A stretch of 64,000 bases of DNA, from NCBI RefSeq assembly GCF_004349085.1, contig NZ_SMFM01000001.1, positions 186,001 through 250,000 on the forward strand. The letters run 5' to 3'. Under the pieces are notes generated by a model. That model searched no databases. It was not told the DNA's origin and was given only the letters and a program-made list of their open reading frames with translations. The stretch's first letter is position 1; each line of letters opens with the position of its first letter. This DNA is from Flavobacterium caseinilyticum (GTDB taxonomy: Bacteria; Bacteroidota; Bacteroidia; Flavobacteriales; Flavobacteriaceae). Below are positions 44,970-54,241 of this stretch, one piece after another. The position numbers and the translations under genes were made by a program.

Positions 44970-47048
44970 TTGTTCAAAAATTCCTTTCCTATCCTCCTTT
45001 TTTTATGCAGTGCTACTGCTGTTTTTGGACAAATAAAAAAAGATACTATTGCCCTTTCAGAAATCACATTAAAGGGTTCACCTATCAAAAATGTACTGCA
45101 GAATACGGCTTCTTCCGTTTCAGTTATTACTACTGCCGACATTAGTAAAAGTGACGGAATTATATTGACTCCGGTTTTAAACAAAATTCCTGGCGTTACG
45201 ATGCAACAAGGCGCTTTGAATACCAACAGGATTACGATTCGAGGCATTGGCGCGAGATCTCAATACGGAACCAATAAAATAAAAGCCTATTTTGACGGGA
45301 TTCCACTAACTTCTGGCGAAGGCGAAACTACGATTGACGACATTGATTTGGCAGCAATTGAAAAAATAGAAATCATAAAAGGACCAAATTCCACTAGTTT
45401 TGGTTCTGGTTTGGGCGGAGTGATTCAGCTGTTTTCAAGAGAAACTCCATTATTGGAATCGTTCGGGAAATCAACGGTCACTTTTGGGAGTTTTGGATTG
45501 CTGCAAAACCGGCTTTCAGCAGGGTACAGTGATTCCAATACGAATGTATTCACAAGTTTTACGGATTTACAAAGTGACGGATTCAGAGCTAACAGTTCCT
45601 ATAACAGAAAATCATTCAATCTGCATGGCAAGCAAAAAATCAGTTCTAATGGAAGTTTGTCATTTTTAGGAACGTTTACCCGATTGAAAGCTTTTATTCC
45701 GAGTTCTATCAATGAGACTGATTTAAAAAACAATCCGGAGAAGGCAGCTGCTACCTGGGCAGCGGCGCAAGGTTTTGAGTCTTATGATAAATTCATGATT
45801 GGGTTGGGATACGACCATCAGTTTTCTGAAAAATGGTCTATACAAACCAGTATTTTTTCTAATTTTAAAGACGCTTACGAACCCAGACCTTTTGATATTT
45901 TGGACGAAGATATTAGTTCGGCAGGTTTTCGTTCCAATGTGAATTATAAAGACCGACTGTTTTCGTTACCATTTGAACTGAGTTTGGGAACCGAATTATT
46001 AACTGAAAAGTATGATTATTCTCTTTTTGAAAATTTGTATCAATCACAACCGGGTCAGGGAAGCATTGAAGGCGACGAGTTCAGCGCCATCAAACAAAAT
46101 AGAAATTACAGCAACTACTTTTTACAAATGGAACTATGGATTTCAGAAAAACTGCATCTGGAAACCGGAATGGCATTAAACACAACCAAGTATTCGTTAG
46201 AAGACATTTTCAAAAATAATTCTGGCGGTCAAAAGATGCCGTTTACTTTTGGAAATGTGTGGTCGCCGAGAGTTGGCCTGTCCTATAAAGTAAGCAAAGG
46301 AAAAAACATATTTACATCCGTCAGCAAAGGATTTTCGGTTCCGTCAGTTGCTGAAACTTTGACTCCCGAAGGTCAAATAAACACCGATTTGAAACCAGAA
46401 ATAGGTTGGAATTATGAATTGGGTTTCAAAGGGAATTGGCTTAAAAATAAAGTATATACTGAAGTAACATTTTACACCACACAAATCAAAAATTTATTGG
46501 TGGCACGACGCACTGCCGATGATCAATTTGTAGGGATTAATGCAGGCAGTAGTTCACATTCGGGATTGGAATTTTTGGTTAATTACAAACTTTTGGAACT
46601 GACCCAATTTCAAATCACACCTTATTTTTCGGGAGCGGTGAATAATTTTAAATTCAAAGAATTTTTGGATGGTAACGCCGACTATTCGGGAAACCAATTG
46701 ACGGGCGTTCCCGAAAAGCAATTCAATTTTGGAGTGGATTTAAACACAAAAAACGGATTTAGTGTCAACACGTCTTTCCGAACGATGGGTAAAATTCCGT
46801 TAAACGATTCCAATACCAAATACAGTGAGCGGTATTCGTTGCTTGATATTAAAACAACCTATGTTTTTACGATTCTTAAAATCCTTAAAACAGAGTTGAA
46901 TGCCGGAGTCAATAACGTATTGGATACTAAATATGCAGCCAATATCTTGCCCAATGCTGTTGGTTTTGGCTCTGCAGCTCCACGTTATTTTTATCCGGGA
47001 AATCCCGTCAATTATTATGGTGGATTTTCGGTAGCGTACATTTTTTAG
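44970..47048 (+). CDS. TonB-dependent receptor
   Basis: A 692-residue outer-membrane receptor. The start is TTG at 44970: there is no ATG in frame upstream before a stop, and the TTG begins a good signal peptide ending ATAVFGQ. The plug (about 30-150) includes LTPVLNKIPGVTMQQGALNT, ITIRGIGARSQYGTNKIKAY and IEKIEIIKGPNSTSFGSG. The barrel ends in the aromatic strand GGFSVAYIF. It is FecA/siderophore-receptor-like, without the N-terminal regulatory domain of SusC. It is convergent with the cytochrome/dehydrogenase operon. Confidence 0.92.
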   Translation: MFKNSFPILLFLCSATAVFGQIKKDTIALSEITLKGSPIKNVLQNTASSVSVITTADISKSDGIILTPVLNKIPGVTMQQGALNTNRITIRGIGARSQYGTNKIKAYFDGIPLTSGEGETTIDDIDLAAIEKIEIIKGPNSTSFGSGLGGVIQLFSRETPLLESFGKSTVTFGSFGLLQNRLSAGYSDSNTNVFTSFTDLQSDGFRANSSYNRKSFNLHGKQKISSNGSLSFLGTFTRLKAFIPSSINETDLKNNPEKAAATWAAAQGFESYDKFMIGLGYDHQFSEKWSIQTSIFSNFKDAYEPRPFDILDEDISSAGFRSNVNYKDRLFSLPFELSLGTELLTEKYDYSLFENLYQSQPGQGSIEGDEFSAIKQNRNYSNYFLQMELWISEKLHLETGMALNTTKYSLEDIFKNNSGGQKMPFTFGNVWSPRVGLSYKVSKGKNIFTSVSKGFSVPSVAETLTPEGQINTDLKPEIGWNYELGFKGNWLKNKVYTEVTFYTTQIKNLLVARRTADDQFVGINAGSSSHSGLEFLVNYKLLELTQFQITPYFSGAVNNFKFKEFLDGNADYSGNQLTGVPEKQFNFGVDLNTKNGFSVNTSFRTMGKIPLNDSNTKYSERYSLLDIKTTYVFTILKILKTELNAGVNNVLDTKYAANILPNAVGFGSAAPRYFYPGNPVNYYGGFSVAYIF

Positions 47049-47070
47049 ATAGAAATCCCAAGTCCAAATT

Positions 47071-47514
47071 TTATTTTTTAATGGCAGCGACTTCTTTCTC
47101 GGTAACAATTTTGGTTTGTTTATTGCTCCAAGAAGTCATGATGTAATTCATCACATCGGCAACTTCCTGATCCGTAAGTCCCATCGCCGGCATGCTGCTA
47201 TTGTACTTGATTTTATTGACAACAATTTCGCCACTTTGTCCAAATTTTACGGCAGCGATACTTTGATTTCTCTTGGTTTTCAGCCAGTCAGAGCCGTCAA
47301 GAGGAGGGAAGTTCTTACTGTCTCCCTTGCCATTTGCACCATGACATTGCATGCAAAAATCAGCATAAATTTCTTTTCCGGGTGACTGAAATTTTGAAAC
47401 AACTGCGGTTTCACTATTCAAGTCAATGTAGTTTTCTTGGTGAAATGGGTTTTCGAAAGAGAAGCTTCCCAATACAAATATTGCAAATCCCAGAAATAAT
47501 TTCGTTGTCAACAT
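47071..47514 (-). CDS. Class I c-type cytochrome
   Basis: A 147-residue periplasmic monohaem protein. A signal peptide ends near FVLGSFSF. The haem motif is CMQCH (about residue 56) and the Met ligand sits in SSMPAMGLTDQEV, where the P-A-M-G and Q/E-V-A-D-V-M-N-Y-I helix are typical of cytochrome c. It begins 3 bases after the stop of the PQQ dehydrogenase gene, so it is the likely electron acceptor of that enzyme. Confidence 0.93.
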   Translation of the reverse strand: MLTTKLFLGFAIFVLGSFSFENPFHQENYIDLNSETAVVSKFQSPGKEIYADFCMQCHGANGKGDSKNFPPLDGSDWLKTKRNQSIAAVKFGQSGEIVVNKIKYNSSMPAMGLTDQEVADVMNYIMTSWSNKQTKIVTEKEVAAIKK

Positions 47515-47517
47515 AAT

Positions 47518-48642
47518 TTAATTCGGTATAATTTTTACAATTCCTTTTCCTTCCACGCCCATATAAATAAAACCATCCGGACCTTGCGCCACATTACGGA
47601 CACGACCAATATCAGTTGCGATTTTTTGTCTGCCGATAACTTCATTGCCTTTCAACTTTAGCAATTCTAGGTATTGGAATTTTAAAGAGCCTACTAGTAA
47701 ATGGCCTTTCCAATCTGGATATTTATCACCAGTTACAAAAGTCATTCCGCTTGGAGCGATGGATGGCAGCCAATAATAAATAGGTTTTTCAATGCCTGGT
47801 TTTTCGTTTTGTTTGCTGATGGTTGTTCCGTCATAATCGATGCCGTAGGTTACCACCGGCCATCCATAATTAGCCGCTTTTTTGATAATGTTGATCTCAT
47901 CTCCACCTTTTGGACCATGTTCATGTGTCCAAATTGCTCCTGTTACGGGATTTTTCGCCATTCCTTGCGGATTGCGATTCCCGTATGTGTAAATCGCTTC
48001 TTTTGCTCCGGTCTGACCTACAAATGGATTGTCTTTAGGAATGCTTCCGTCATCATTTAATCGGTATATTTTTCCGCCATCGCGCTTGATGTCTTGTGGA
48101 TTTACAAAATGCTCGCCACGTTCACCTATAGAGAAATACAAATACCCTTCGTTATCAAATACAATTCGGGAACCAAAATGCTGTCCTTTTGTAGTATTCG
48201 GAGTGGCTTTGTAAAGCGATTCGATTTGTGTCAGACTTCCGTCCAATAATTTTGCTCGAATAAGTTTTGTGTGACCGCCAGTTCCTTCGCCTTCATCTGA
48301 AGCGAAAGTCATGTAGATCCAGCCATTTTTAGCATAATCAGGATGTAAAGCAATATCTAACAATCCGCCTTGTCCGCGAGAATATACTTTAGGAACATTT
48401 TTGATTTCTGTTTTTGTACCGTTTTTGACTTGATATAAAACACCACTTTTTTCGGTCACTAACATGCTGCTGTCTGTTAACCAAGTCATGCCCCAAGGAA
48501 TAGCAATATCTGATGCTACGGTTTCGAGCGTGTAGTTTTTTACTTCATCTGTAATCGCAATGTCATTGGATTTTACCTGCGCATCGCAACTGAAAGAAAG
48601 AAAAGATATAATTGAAAGTGAAACTAATGTGATTTTTTTCAT
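47518..48642 (-). CDS. PQQ-dependent sugar dehydrogenase (soluble GDH/Hhip fold), lipoprotein
   Basis: A 374-residue six-bladed propeller enzyme; from the ATG at 48642 a lipoprotein signal ends SFLSFSC. Sequence features are IAIPWGMTWLTDSSMLVTEK, GGLLDIALHPDYAKNGWIYM, HFGSRIVFDNEGYLYFSIGE and NPQGMAKNPVTG. These match the glucose/sorbosone dehydrogenase family, which oxidises sugars using pyrroloquinoline quinone. An upstream in-frame ATG at 48672 is not favoured. The cytochrome gene follows after 3 bases. Confidence 0.9.
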   Translation of the reverse strand: MKKITLVSLSIISFLSFSCDAQVKSNDIAITDEVKNYTLETVASDIAIPWGMTWLTDSSMLVTEKSGVLYQVKNGTKTEIKNVPKVYSRGQGGLLDIALHPDYAKNGWIYMTFASDEGEGTGGHTKLIRAKLLDGSLTQIESLYKATPNTTKGQHFGSRIVFDNEGYLYFSIGERGEHFVNPQDIKRDGGKIYRLNDDGSIPKDNPFVGQTGAKEAIYTYGNRNPQGMAKNPVTGAIWTHEHGPKGGDEINIIKKAANYGWPVVTYGIDYDGTTISKQNEKPGIEKPIYYWLPSIAPSGMTFVTGDKYPDWKGHLLVGSLKFQYLELLKLKGNEVIGRQKIATDIGRVRNVAQGPDGFIYMGVEGKGIVKIIPN

Positions 48643-49121
48643 GAGTTTGGTTTTTGAGTCTTTGTAAGACATAAATCTTTTTAAAGATAGTAAAAGAGGA
48701 TTTAAATATTCAATTCAGTATATAATTTTGCTTTAAATTAACAGATAAAAAACACAGTCTAGTGATAGAAGATTATTGGTCAAACTGTAATTTGGTGTTT
48801 TAAGTAGCGTGTAGTAGAAACTAAATCAAAAGTTTAAAAGGCTTCTGTTCAATTCTATGAACAAGAGTTTTAAAGAAAAAATATTATTATCTGTAGTCTT
48901 TTGTTGCCTTTTTGGAAAGATTATAAAACTTAGCCACTCTTGCGATTATCTTTTTTACTTTCTCTCTTTTATTTGAAGGTGGGATTTTTATATTTTTTGT
49001 TTAACTTTGCGACTAAAAAATTAAACAAAATAGTTGTTTTTAAATGCACACTTTAAATTTGTAAATTGAAAAACATTAATTTATTGCTTAAAAGTAATTG
49101 GAAAATATAAATTAAACTTAG
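48643..49121. other. Intergenic gap with one promoter box
   Basis: No coding frame or repeat is recognised. A -7 box TAACTTTG at 49002-49009 precedes the DUF2452 gene by 112 bases, leaving an unusually long AT-rich leader. Confidence 0.45.
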
Positions 49122-49529
49122 ATGAAAAATAAAAAACCAGATAATGTTGTATACACAGTCGAAGCAGGATATAATGCCAATGTTCTACCTTACGGAACTG
49201 GAGTTGGAGCACCGGTGATTAGAGTTGATGATGTGGTTTCTTGGAAAAGCAGAGGAATTGACAATGTGAATAAGGAGCTGGGGAATAAATTTAATGAACT
49301 CAAGCTTCAATATGAAAAGTTGATGCAAGAATACGAATGGAACGAATTGGTGTATAGCGCTAAATTTTCATTTGAACCCGTTATTGGCGAAATCTATCAT
49401 TTGTACAGAGATGCTGAAGGCGTAAATTTTCTATCGTTGATAGGACCTGATGAATGGAATAAGGAACATATTGGTACCTTTAAACTGAATAGTGATAAAA
49501 AATGGATTCTCCTGAATGCCCAAGATTAG
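49122..49529 (+). CDS. DUF2452 protein
   Basis: A 135-residue cytosolic protein of unknown function. It opens KKPDNVVYTVEAGYNANVLP and carries VGAPVIRVDDVVSWKSRGID, a helical NKEL...QYEKLMQEYEWNELVY segment, and FEPVIGEIYHLYRD. The pattern matches DUF2452 as I remember it. No signal peptide, no catalytic motif. It stands alone, with its own promoter and terminator. Confidence 0.85.
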   Translation: MKNKKPDNVVYTVEAGYNANVLPYGTGVGAPVIRVDDVVSWKSRGIDNVNKELGNKFNELKLQYEKLMQEYEWNELVYSAKFSFEPVIGEIYHLYRDAEGVNFLSLIGPDEWNKEHIGTFKLNSDKKWILLNAQD

Positions 49530-49605
49530 CAGTTGTAGTAAGTTGAGAACGGTTGCAAATTAAAATTAAGAGAAATCTATTGTTAGATAAGTAAATGGAT
49601 TGAAT

Positions 49606-49648
49606 AAAAAAGGTATTCCAAAATGACATTTTGGAATACCTTTTTTTT
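49606..49648 (+). terminator. Terminator after the DUF2452 gene
   Basis: AAAAAAGGTATTCCAAAAT (49606-49624) pairs over 19 positions with 49628-49646; three-base loop and T run. Starts 77 bases after the stop. Confidence 0.88.
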
Positions 49649-49734
49649 CATGCAACTCTGAATAGTGGAAATAATAAAATTTCTATTCTCTACTGAATCG
49701 CCATGAAGTCCCGCTTTCACTACAGCTTTAAAAC

Positions 49735-49767
49735 AAAAAAGACCTTACATTGCTGTAAAGTCTTTTT
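49735..49767 (-). terminator. Terminator of tRNA-Asn
   Basis: On the minus strand AAAAAGACTTTACA pairs with TGTAAGGTCTTTTT around a GCAA loop, ending in a T run, 7 bases after the tRNA end. Confidence 0.8.
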
Positions 49768-49773
49768 AAAAAG

Positions 49774-49847
49774 CTCCCTCTCTTGGGCTCGAACCAAGGA
49801 CCCTCTGATTAACAGTCAGATGCTCTAACCAACTGAGCTAAGAAGGA
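49774..49847 (-). tRNA. tRNA-Asn (anticodon GTT)
   Basis: A full cloverleaf on the minus strand, 74 bases. The acceptor stem is TCCTTCT paired with AGAGGGA (one G-U) and the D arm reads GCTCAGTTGGTTAGAGC. The anticodon arm reads TCTGACTGTTAATCAGA with anticodon GTT, and the T arm CTTGGTTCGAGCCCAAG. The discriminator base is G. The 3' CCA is not encoded. Confidence 0.97.
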
Positions 49848-49985
49848 AACTATATATTTTTATTCTGATACTGAATGAACGTTTTTGAGTGCTTATTAGT
49901 GAGGTGTGTTTCACTTCTAAAGCGGTGCAAATATAGGGCTTAATTTGTTTTTTGCAAACAAAATTAAAACTTTTTTCAATTTTTT

Positions 49986-51329
49986 TTACTTCCCTACAAT
50001 TGCCTTGTAAATGTCGTTTCCGTTAGCGAATAGTAACAGTGTTATAAGTAATACGAAACCAACCATTTGAGCGTTCTCTAAGAATTTATCACTTGGTTTT
50101 TTACCGCTGATGATTTCATATAATAAAAACATTACATGTCCACCATCTAGTGCAGGAATAGGCAATAAGTTCATTACTCCAAGCATGATTGATAATAAAG
50201 CGGTGATGTTCCAGAAAACTTCCCAACTCCATGTATTAGGAAAAATATCGAATATCGCTTTAAAACCACCTACTTGTTTGTAAGCACCGGTACTTGGACT
50301 GAAGATCATTTTCAGCTGTTTTCCGTATCCTACTAGTTGATCTTTCCCTTTCGTAATTCCTACCGGGATTGATTCCATCAAACTAAATTCCTGTTTGCTG
50401 ATTTTATAATAACCTAATTTCTCTAGTGACGCCATACCTAATCCTCCAACACCAATTCCTAGTTTACCGTCATTAGAAACGATAACGGGTACTTTTATTT
50501 CTTTCTCGTCTCTTAAAACAGTGGCAGTAATCGTTTTGTTTTTGTTGCTTTCCAAAACTGTTTTTGCCTGGTCAAAATATTTTGTTGGTTGATTGTTTAG
50601 TGCAAGTACGATATCTTTCGGTTGCAAAGCGGTATTTTTAGATCCGGGCGTGACACCTCCAACTACAAACGGCATTCTAATATCCAACAAAGTGCTTTTT
50701 TCCTGTTTGGACAATTGATCTACAAAATCATTTGGCATTTTTATCGCTTGCTCCGTTCCATTTCTTTCGATAATTACCTCTTTTGCCATAATGACTTTCA
50801 TAGTAAGGTCATTGTCAAATTTGACTATTTTTTCCCCGTCAACAGAAACAACGCGATCACCAGTTTTAAAGCCTACGTTTTGCATAGCCTTGTTTTCAAC
50901 TAATAAACCATCTTTCAAATCTTCATTAGCAATATAGGTATCGCCGTAGGCAAATGCCATTCCGATATATATAATGAAAGCCAAAATGAAATTCACGGTA
51001 ACTCCTCCCAACATAATAATCAAACGTTGCCAAGCTGGTTTAGAACGAAATTCCCATGGTTGTGGTGGTAAAGCCATTTGTTCCTTGTCCATACTTTCGT
51101 CAATCATTCCGGAAATTTTCACATAACCACCCAAAGGCAACCAACCGATACCGTATTCAGTTTCACCAATTTTCTTTTTAATAAGGGAATATTTAACATC
51201 AAAAAATAAGTAGAATTTTTCGACTCTGGTTTTAAACAATTTTGCAGGAATGAAATGTCCTAATTCGTGAAGTATAATCAGTAATGATAAGCTCAATAAA
51301 AATTGAGAAAGCTTGATAAATATATCCAT
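49986..51329 (-). CDS. rseP: Site-2 protease RseP (M50)
   Basis: Intramembrane zinc metalloprotease of 447 residues that cleaves anti-sigma factors in the membrane. The zinc motif HELGH is at residues 21-25 in the first membrane helix. Two PDZ-like regions follow (about 130-290, with GFKTGDRVVSVDGEKIV and LQPKDIVLALNNQPTKYF). The C-terminal membrane core has NLLPIPALDGGHVMF, in which the Asp is the third zinc ligand. Full length. Its promoter is marked by TACTTTTG upstream. Confidence 0.95.
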   Translation of the reverse strand: MDIFIKLSQFLLSLSLLIILHELGHFIPAKLFKTRVEKFYLFFDVKYSLIKKKIGETEYGIGWLPLGGYVKISGMIDESMDKEQMALPPQPWEFRSKPAWQRLIIMLGGVTVNFILAFIIYIGMAFAYGDTYIANEDLKDGLLVENKAMQNVGFKTGDRVVSVDGEKIVKFDNDLTMKVIMAKEVIIERNGTEQAIKMPNDFVDQLSKQEKSTLLDIRMPFVVGGVTPGSKNTALQPKDIVLALNNQPTKYFDQAKTVLESNKNKTITATVLRDEKEIKVPVIVSNDGKLGIGVGGLGMASLEKLGYYKISKQEFSLMESIPVGITKGKDQLVGYGKQLKMIFSPSTGAYKQVGGFKAIFDIFPNTWSWEVFWNITALLSIMLGVMNLLPIPALDGGHVMFLLYEIISGKKPSDKFLENAQMVGFVLLITLLLFANGNDIYKAIVGK

Positions 51330-51357
51330 TTTTTAATTTTAGTTCTTTTACAACTGA

Positions 51358-51365
51358 CAAAAGTA
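51358..51365 (-). promoter_or_regulatory. -7 box (TACTTTTG) for rseP
   Basis: An exact TAnnTTTG match on the minus strand, 28 bases before the rseP ATG. A TTG lies 23 bases further upstream, at the long end of the usual spacing. Confidence 0.55.
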
Positions 51366-51519
51366 AGGTTTTCTATTTGTTTATTTTACAATAATTGTTC
51401 CATACCATTTTAAAAGTTTGTTAATTAATAGAAATTCAATTCTTACTTTGGTCTGTGAATCTTAACTTTACTTTTTTGAAATGAGTATTTCTTGTTTCTT
51501 TCACTTTTAAAATTAAAAT

Positions 51520-52587
51520 ATGTCTTCAAAATTATTTTCTCCTCTTCCAATAAAAAATATCACGTTAAAAAACAGAATTGCTATTTCACCAATGTGCCAG
51601 TATTCGGCTCAAGATGGCTTTGCCAATGATTGGCATCTTGTACATCTTGGCAGTCGCGCCAGCGGTGGAGCAGGACTAATCATTCAGGAAGCGACTTCAG
51701 TTTCTCCCGAAGGCCGAATTTCTCCAGAGGATCTAGGACTTTGGAAAGACGAGCAAATCGAAAAAATGCAGCAGATTAATGAATTTATTATTGCTCAGAA
51801 ATCGGTTCCCGGAATCCAATTGGCGCATGCCGGAAGAAAAGCAAGTGCCGCATCACCGTGGAACGGAGGCCGAAAACTAGACGCAACACAAGGCGGCTGG
51901 GATACCGTGGCGCCAAGTGCAGTTGCGTATCATTATACTGAAAACGCTCCTGTTGCATTAGATGAAGCGGGAATTAAAAAAGTAGTTTCCGACTTCAAAT
52001 CAGCTACAAAAAGAGCCTTTCAAGCAGGTTTTCAGGTAATGGAAATTCATGCGGCGCACGGGTATTTGTTGCATCAGTTTCTTTCTCCTTTGTCTAATTT
52101 TAGAACCGACGAATATGGTGGAAGTTTCGAAAACCGAATCCGTTTAACACTCGAAGTACTGGATGCAGTTCAATCAGAATGGCCGGAAAACCTGCCTTTA
52201 TTCGTTAGAATTTCGGCTACAGACTGGGCAGAAGGCGGTTGGAATGCTGATGAATCTGTAAAGCTTTCGAAAATACTAAAAGAAAAAGGCGTCGATTTAA
52301 TCGATGTTTCTTCAGGAGGATTAGTGTCACACCAACAAATTCCGTTAGGTCCGAATTACCAAGTTCCTTTTGCGGAAAGCATAAAAAATGAAACCGGAAT
52401 TCTGACTGGCGCCGTAGGTTTGATTACCGAAGCTGCTCAAGCCGAGGAAATAGTAGCTTCAGGAAAAGCGGATTTAGTACTTTTTGCCAGAGAATCCCTT
52501 AGGAATCCTAGTCTGGGATTGACATTCGCACATGATTTAAATGCGGATATCGAATGGCCTAAACAATACGAAAGAGCTAAAAAGTAA
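51520..52587 (+). CDS. NADH:flavin oxidoreductase (old yellow enzyme, YqjM type)
   Basis: A 355-residue FMN-dependent ene-reductase with a TIM barrel. It has the thermophilic-like (YqjM) markers Cys26 and Tyr28 in SPMCQYSAQDG, the substrate-binding HAAHGYLLHQFLSPLSN (His-x-x-His) and NFRTDEYGGSFENR, and the FMN phosphate site GAVGLI. It reduces activated C=C bonds, with NAD(P)H as donor. It stands alone; no obvious pathway partner next to it. Confidence 0.93.
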   Translation: MSSKLFSPLPIKNITLKNRIAISPMCQYSAQDGFANDWHLVHLGSRASGGAGLIIQEATSVSPEGRISPEDLGLWKDEQIEKMQQINEFIIAQKSVPGIQLAHAGRKASAASPWNGGRKLDATQGGWDTVAPSAVAYHYTENAPVALDEAGIKKVVSDFKSATKRAFQAGFQVMEIHAAHGYLLHQFLSPLSNFRTDEYGGSFENRIRLTLEVLDAVQSEWPENLPLFVRISATDWAEGGWNADESVKLSKILKEKGVDLIDVSSGGLVSHQQIPLGPNYQVPFAESIKNETGILTGAVGLITEAAQAEEIVASGKADLVLFARESLRNPSLGLTFAHDLNADIEWPKQYERAKK

Positions 52588-52924
52588 GTTTTTGATTTTG
52601 AAATATATAAGTCATTTAAGTTTTACTTTTAAAAATTATAAAATAACTGTATAAAAATATTGCAATTGTTATATGAACTTATATGCCTTATATGTTAAAA
52701 AATAGGTTTCAGTCTGTATTTTTGAAATAAAAGAAATGACAAGAACCTCACGGCATAATTAATTTTAAAAAACTTATATGACTTATATGTTAAAAAAAAA
52801 CAGGTTGCAGTCTCTGCTTTGAAAGAAAATAAATGACAAAAATTTCACTAATTATTTGATTTTAAAAAACTTATATGGCTTATATGTTTAAAAAATACAC
52901 GCCAATAATTTGAAAAATAATACC
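52588..52924. repeat. Tandem repeat of about 96 bases between OYE and oxidoreductase genes
   Basis: The spacer holds three starts of an imperfect unit beginning ACTTATATGnCTTATATGTT, at 52677, 52772 and 52869 (periods 95 and 97). Units 1 and 2 are complete and share the order ACTTATATG, AGGTTnCAGTCTnT, AATGACA, TTTTAAAAAA; unit 3 is cut short. Not coding; nothing else is recognised in the spacer. Confidence 0.8.
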
Positions 52925-53965
52925 ATGCAAAAAATAAAAACTGCTTTACTTTCCTACGGCATGTCCGGGAAAGTATTTCATGCTCCTTTTTTAAATTTTC
53001 ACCCGGGATTTGAACTCCTTGGTTCTTGGGAACGAAGTAAAAAATTAATCCACCAGGATTTTCCTGCTGTAAAAAGTTACGCCACGCTGGAAGAGTTGTT
53101 AGAAGAGGATGTAGATTTAGTCATCGTAAATACTCCGGTGGAAACACATTATGAATATGCAAAACAACTGCTTCTTGCCGGAAAACATACCATTGTCGAA
53201 AAAGCTTTTACCACAACCGTTGCCCAAGCGCAGGAATTAGCGGCTATAGCCAAAGAAAAAGGATTGAAACTGGCCGTCTTCCAAAACAGAAGATGGGACA
53301 GCGATTTCAAAACCGTCCAGAAAATTATTTCAGAGAAAGTATTAGGTGACATCGTGGAAGCCGAATTCCACTTTGATCGCTACAATCCTATTTTAAGTCC
53401 GAAGCAACACAAGGAAACCGTTAATTCGGGTGCAGGAATTCTGAAGGATTTGGGACCACATTTAATCGATCAGGCGTTGTGTTTATTTGGGTTGCCACAA
53501 TCCGTTTTCGCGGATATACGTATCACACGGGAACATTCTTTGGTAGATGATAATATTGATATTTTACTGTATTATTCCAATTTCCGTGTCCGACTCAAAG
53601 CTGGGTTTTTTGTTCGGGAAGCGATTCCAGCCTTTGTTATTCATGGCAAGAAAGGTTCGTTCCTGAAACCCCGTGGTGATGTTCAGGAAGACGAATTAAA
53701 ACTAGGAAATAAACCAAATTTAGAAACGTGGGGAACGGAATCCATTGAAAAACGGGGACTTTTGCACACTGAAATTAATGGAGAAATTGTTCAGGAAATT
53801 ATCCCCACACTTCAAGGTAATTACTACGAATTTTTTGACGGAGTTTATCATTCGATTATAAATGACGTTATAGAACCGGTGACGGCACAAGAGGGCGTTC
53901 AGGTTATGCAAATTATTGAAGCTGCGATTCAAAGCAGCGCGCAGAAAAAAGCAATTGATTTGTAA
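52925..53965 (+). CDS. Gfo/Idh/MocA-family oxidoreductase
   Basis: A 346-residue NAD(P)-dependent oxidoreductase. The Rossmann fold opens LLSYGMSGKVFHAPFL (G-x-x-G-x-x-F/H pattern). EKAFTTTVAQAQEL carries the catalytic-type Lys of the E-K-P/A motif, and the C-terminal domain has GILKDLGPHLIDQAL with the conserved D-x-x-x-H. It probably acts on a sugar or inositol. The ATG at 52925 is used rather than a TTG at 52910. Followed by a hairpin terminator. Substrate unknown. Confidence 0.9.
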   Translation: MQKIKTALLSYGMSGKVFHAPFLNFHPGFELLGSWERSKKLIHQDFPAVKSYATLEELLEEDVDLVIVNTPVETHYEYAKQLLLAGKHTIVEKAFTTTVAQAQELAAIAKEKGLKLAVFQNRRWDSDFKTVQKIISEKVLGDIVEAEFHFDRYNPILSPKQHKETVNSGAGILKDLGPHLIDQALCLFGLPQSVFADIRITREHSLVDDNIDILLYYSNFRVRLKAGFFVREAIPAFVIHGKKGSFLKPRGDVQEDELKLGNKPNLETWGTESIEKRGLLHTEINGEIVQEIIPTLQGNYYEFFDGVYHSIINDVIEPVTAQEGVQVMQIIEAAIQSSAQKKAIDL

Positions 53966-53991
53966 CAAGTTTTTGTCAAAATAGAAATTTA

Positions 53992-54047
53992 GCCACAGAT
54001 TCACAGATTTTAACCTATATGAAATCAGTGAATCTGTGGCCTTTTTA
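53992..54047 (+). terminator. Inverted repeat and terminator of the CACAGATT type
   Basis: GCCACAGATTCAC (53992-54004) pairs perfectly with GTGAATCTGTGGC (54028-54040), followed by CTTTTTATTT. It lies 26 bases after the oxidoreductase stop. Confidence 0.75.
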
Positions 54048-54079
54048 TTTAAAAACCAATTGTTAGATTTATAAAATCT

Positions 54080-54130
54080 ACCACGAATTCGCTAATTTCT
54101 ATACTTTTTAAAAATTAGCGAATTCGCGGT
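54080..54130. repeat. Hairpin of GAATTCGCTAATTT words
   Basis: A 19-base left arm (54080-54098) and right arm (54112-54130) pair with one mismatch. The words ACCnCGAATTCGCTAATTT also appear, degenerate, at 25690-25745. Not coding. It lies between the terminator above and the MFS gene promoter. Confidence 0.75.
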
Positions 54131-54206
54131 AATCACTTTTTATAAACAATAACGTTGTATTTTTCCTCACTTATATTGCTTGAATACAAACAATGATTGC
54201 TTTTTG

Positions 54207-54214
54207 TAATTTTG
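54207..54214 (+). promoter_or_regulatory. -7 box (TAATTTTG) for the MFS gene
   Basis: An exact TAnnTTTG match 27 bases before the TTG at 54242, which supports that codon as the start. Confidence 0.5.
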
Positions 54215-54241
54215 ACCCGTTAAATGCTAAAATAAATCACT

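Noticed and set aside
52677..52890. Tandem units considered as a CRISPR array
   Set aside because: Units are diverged throughout, about 96 bases long, with no identical short repeats separated by unique spacers and no cas genes nearby.
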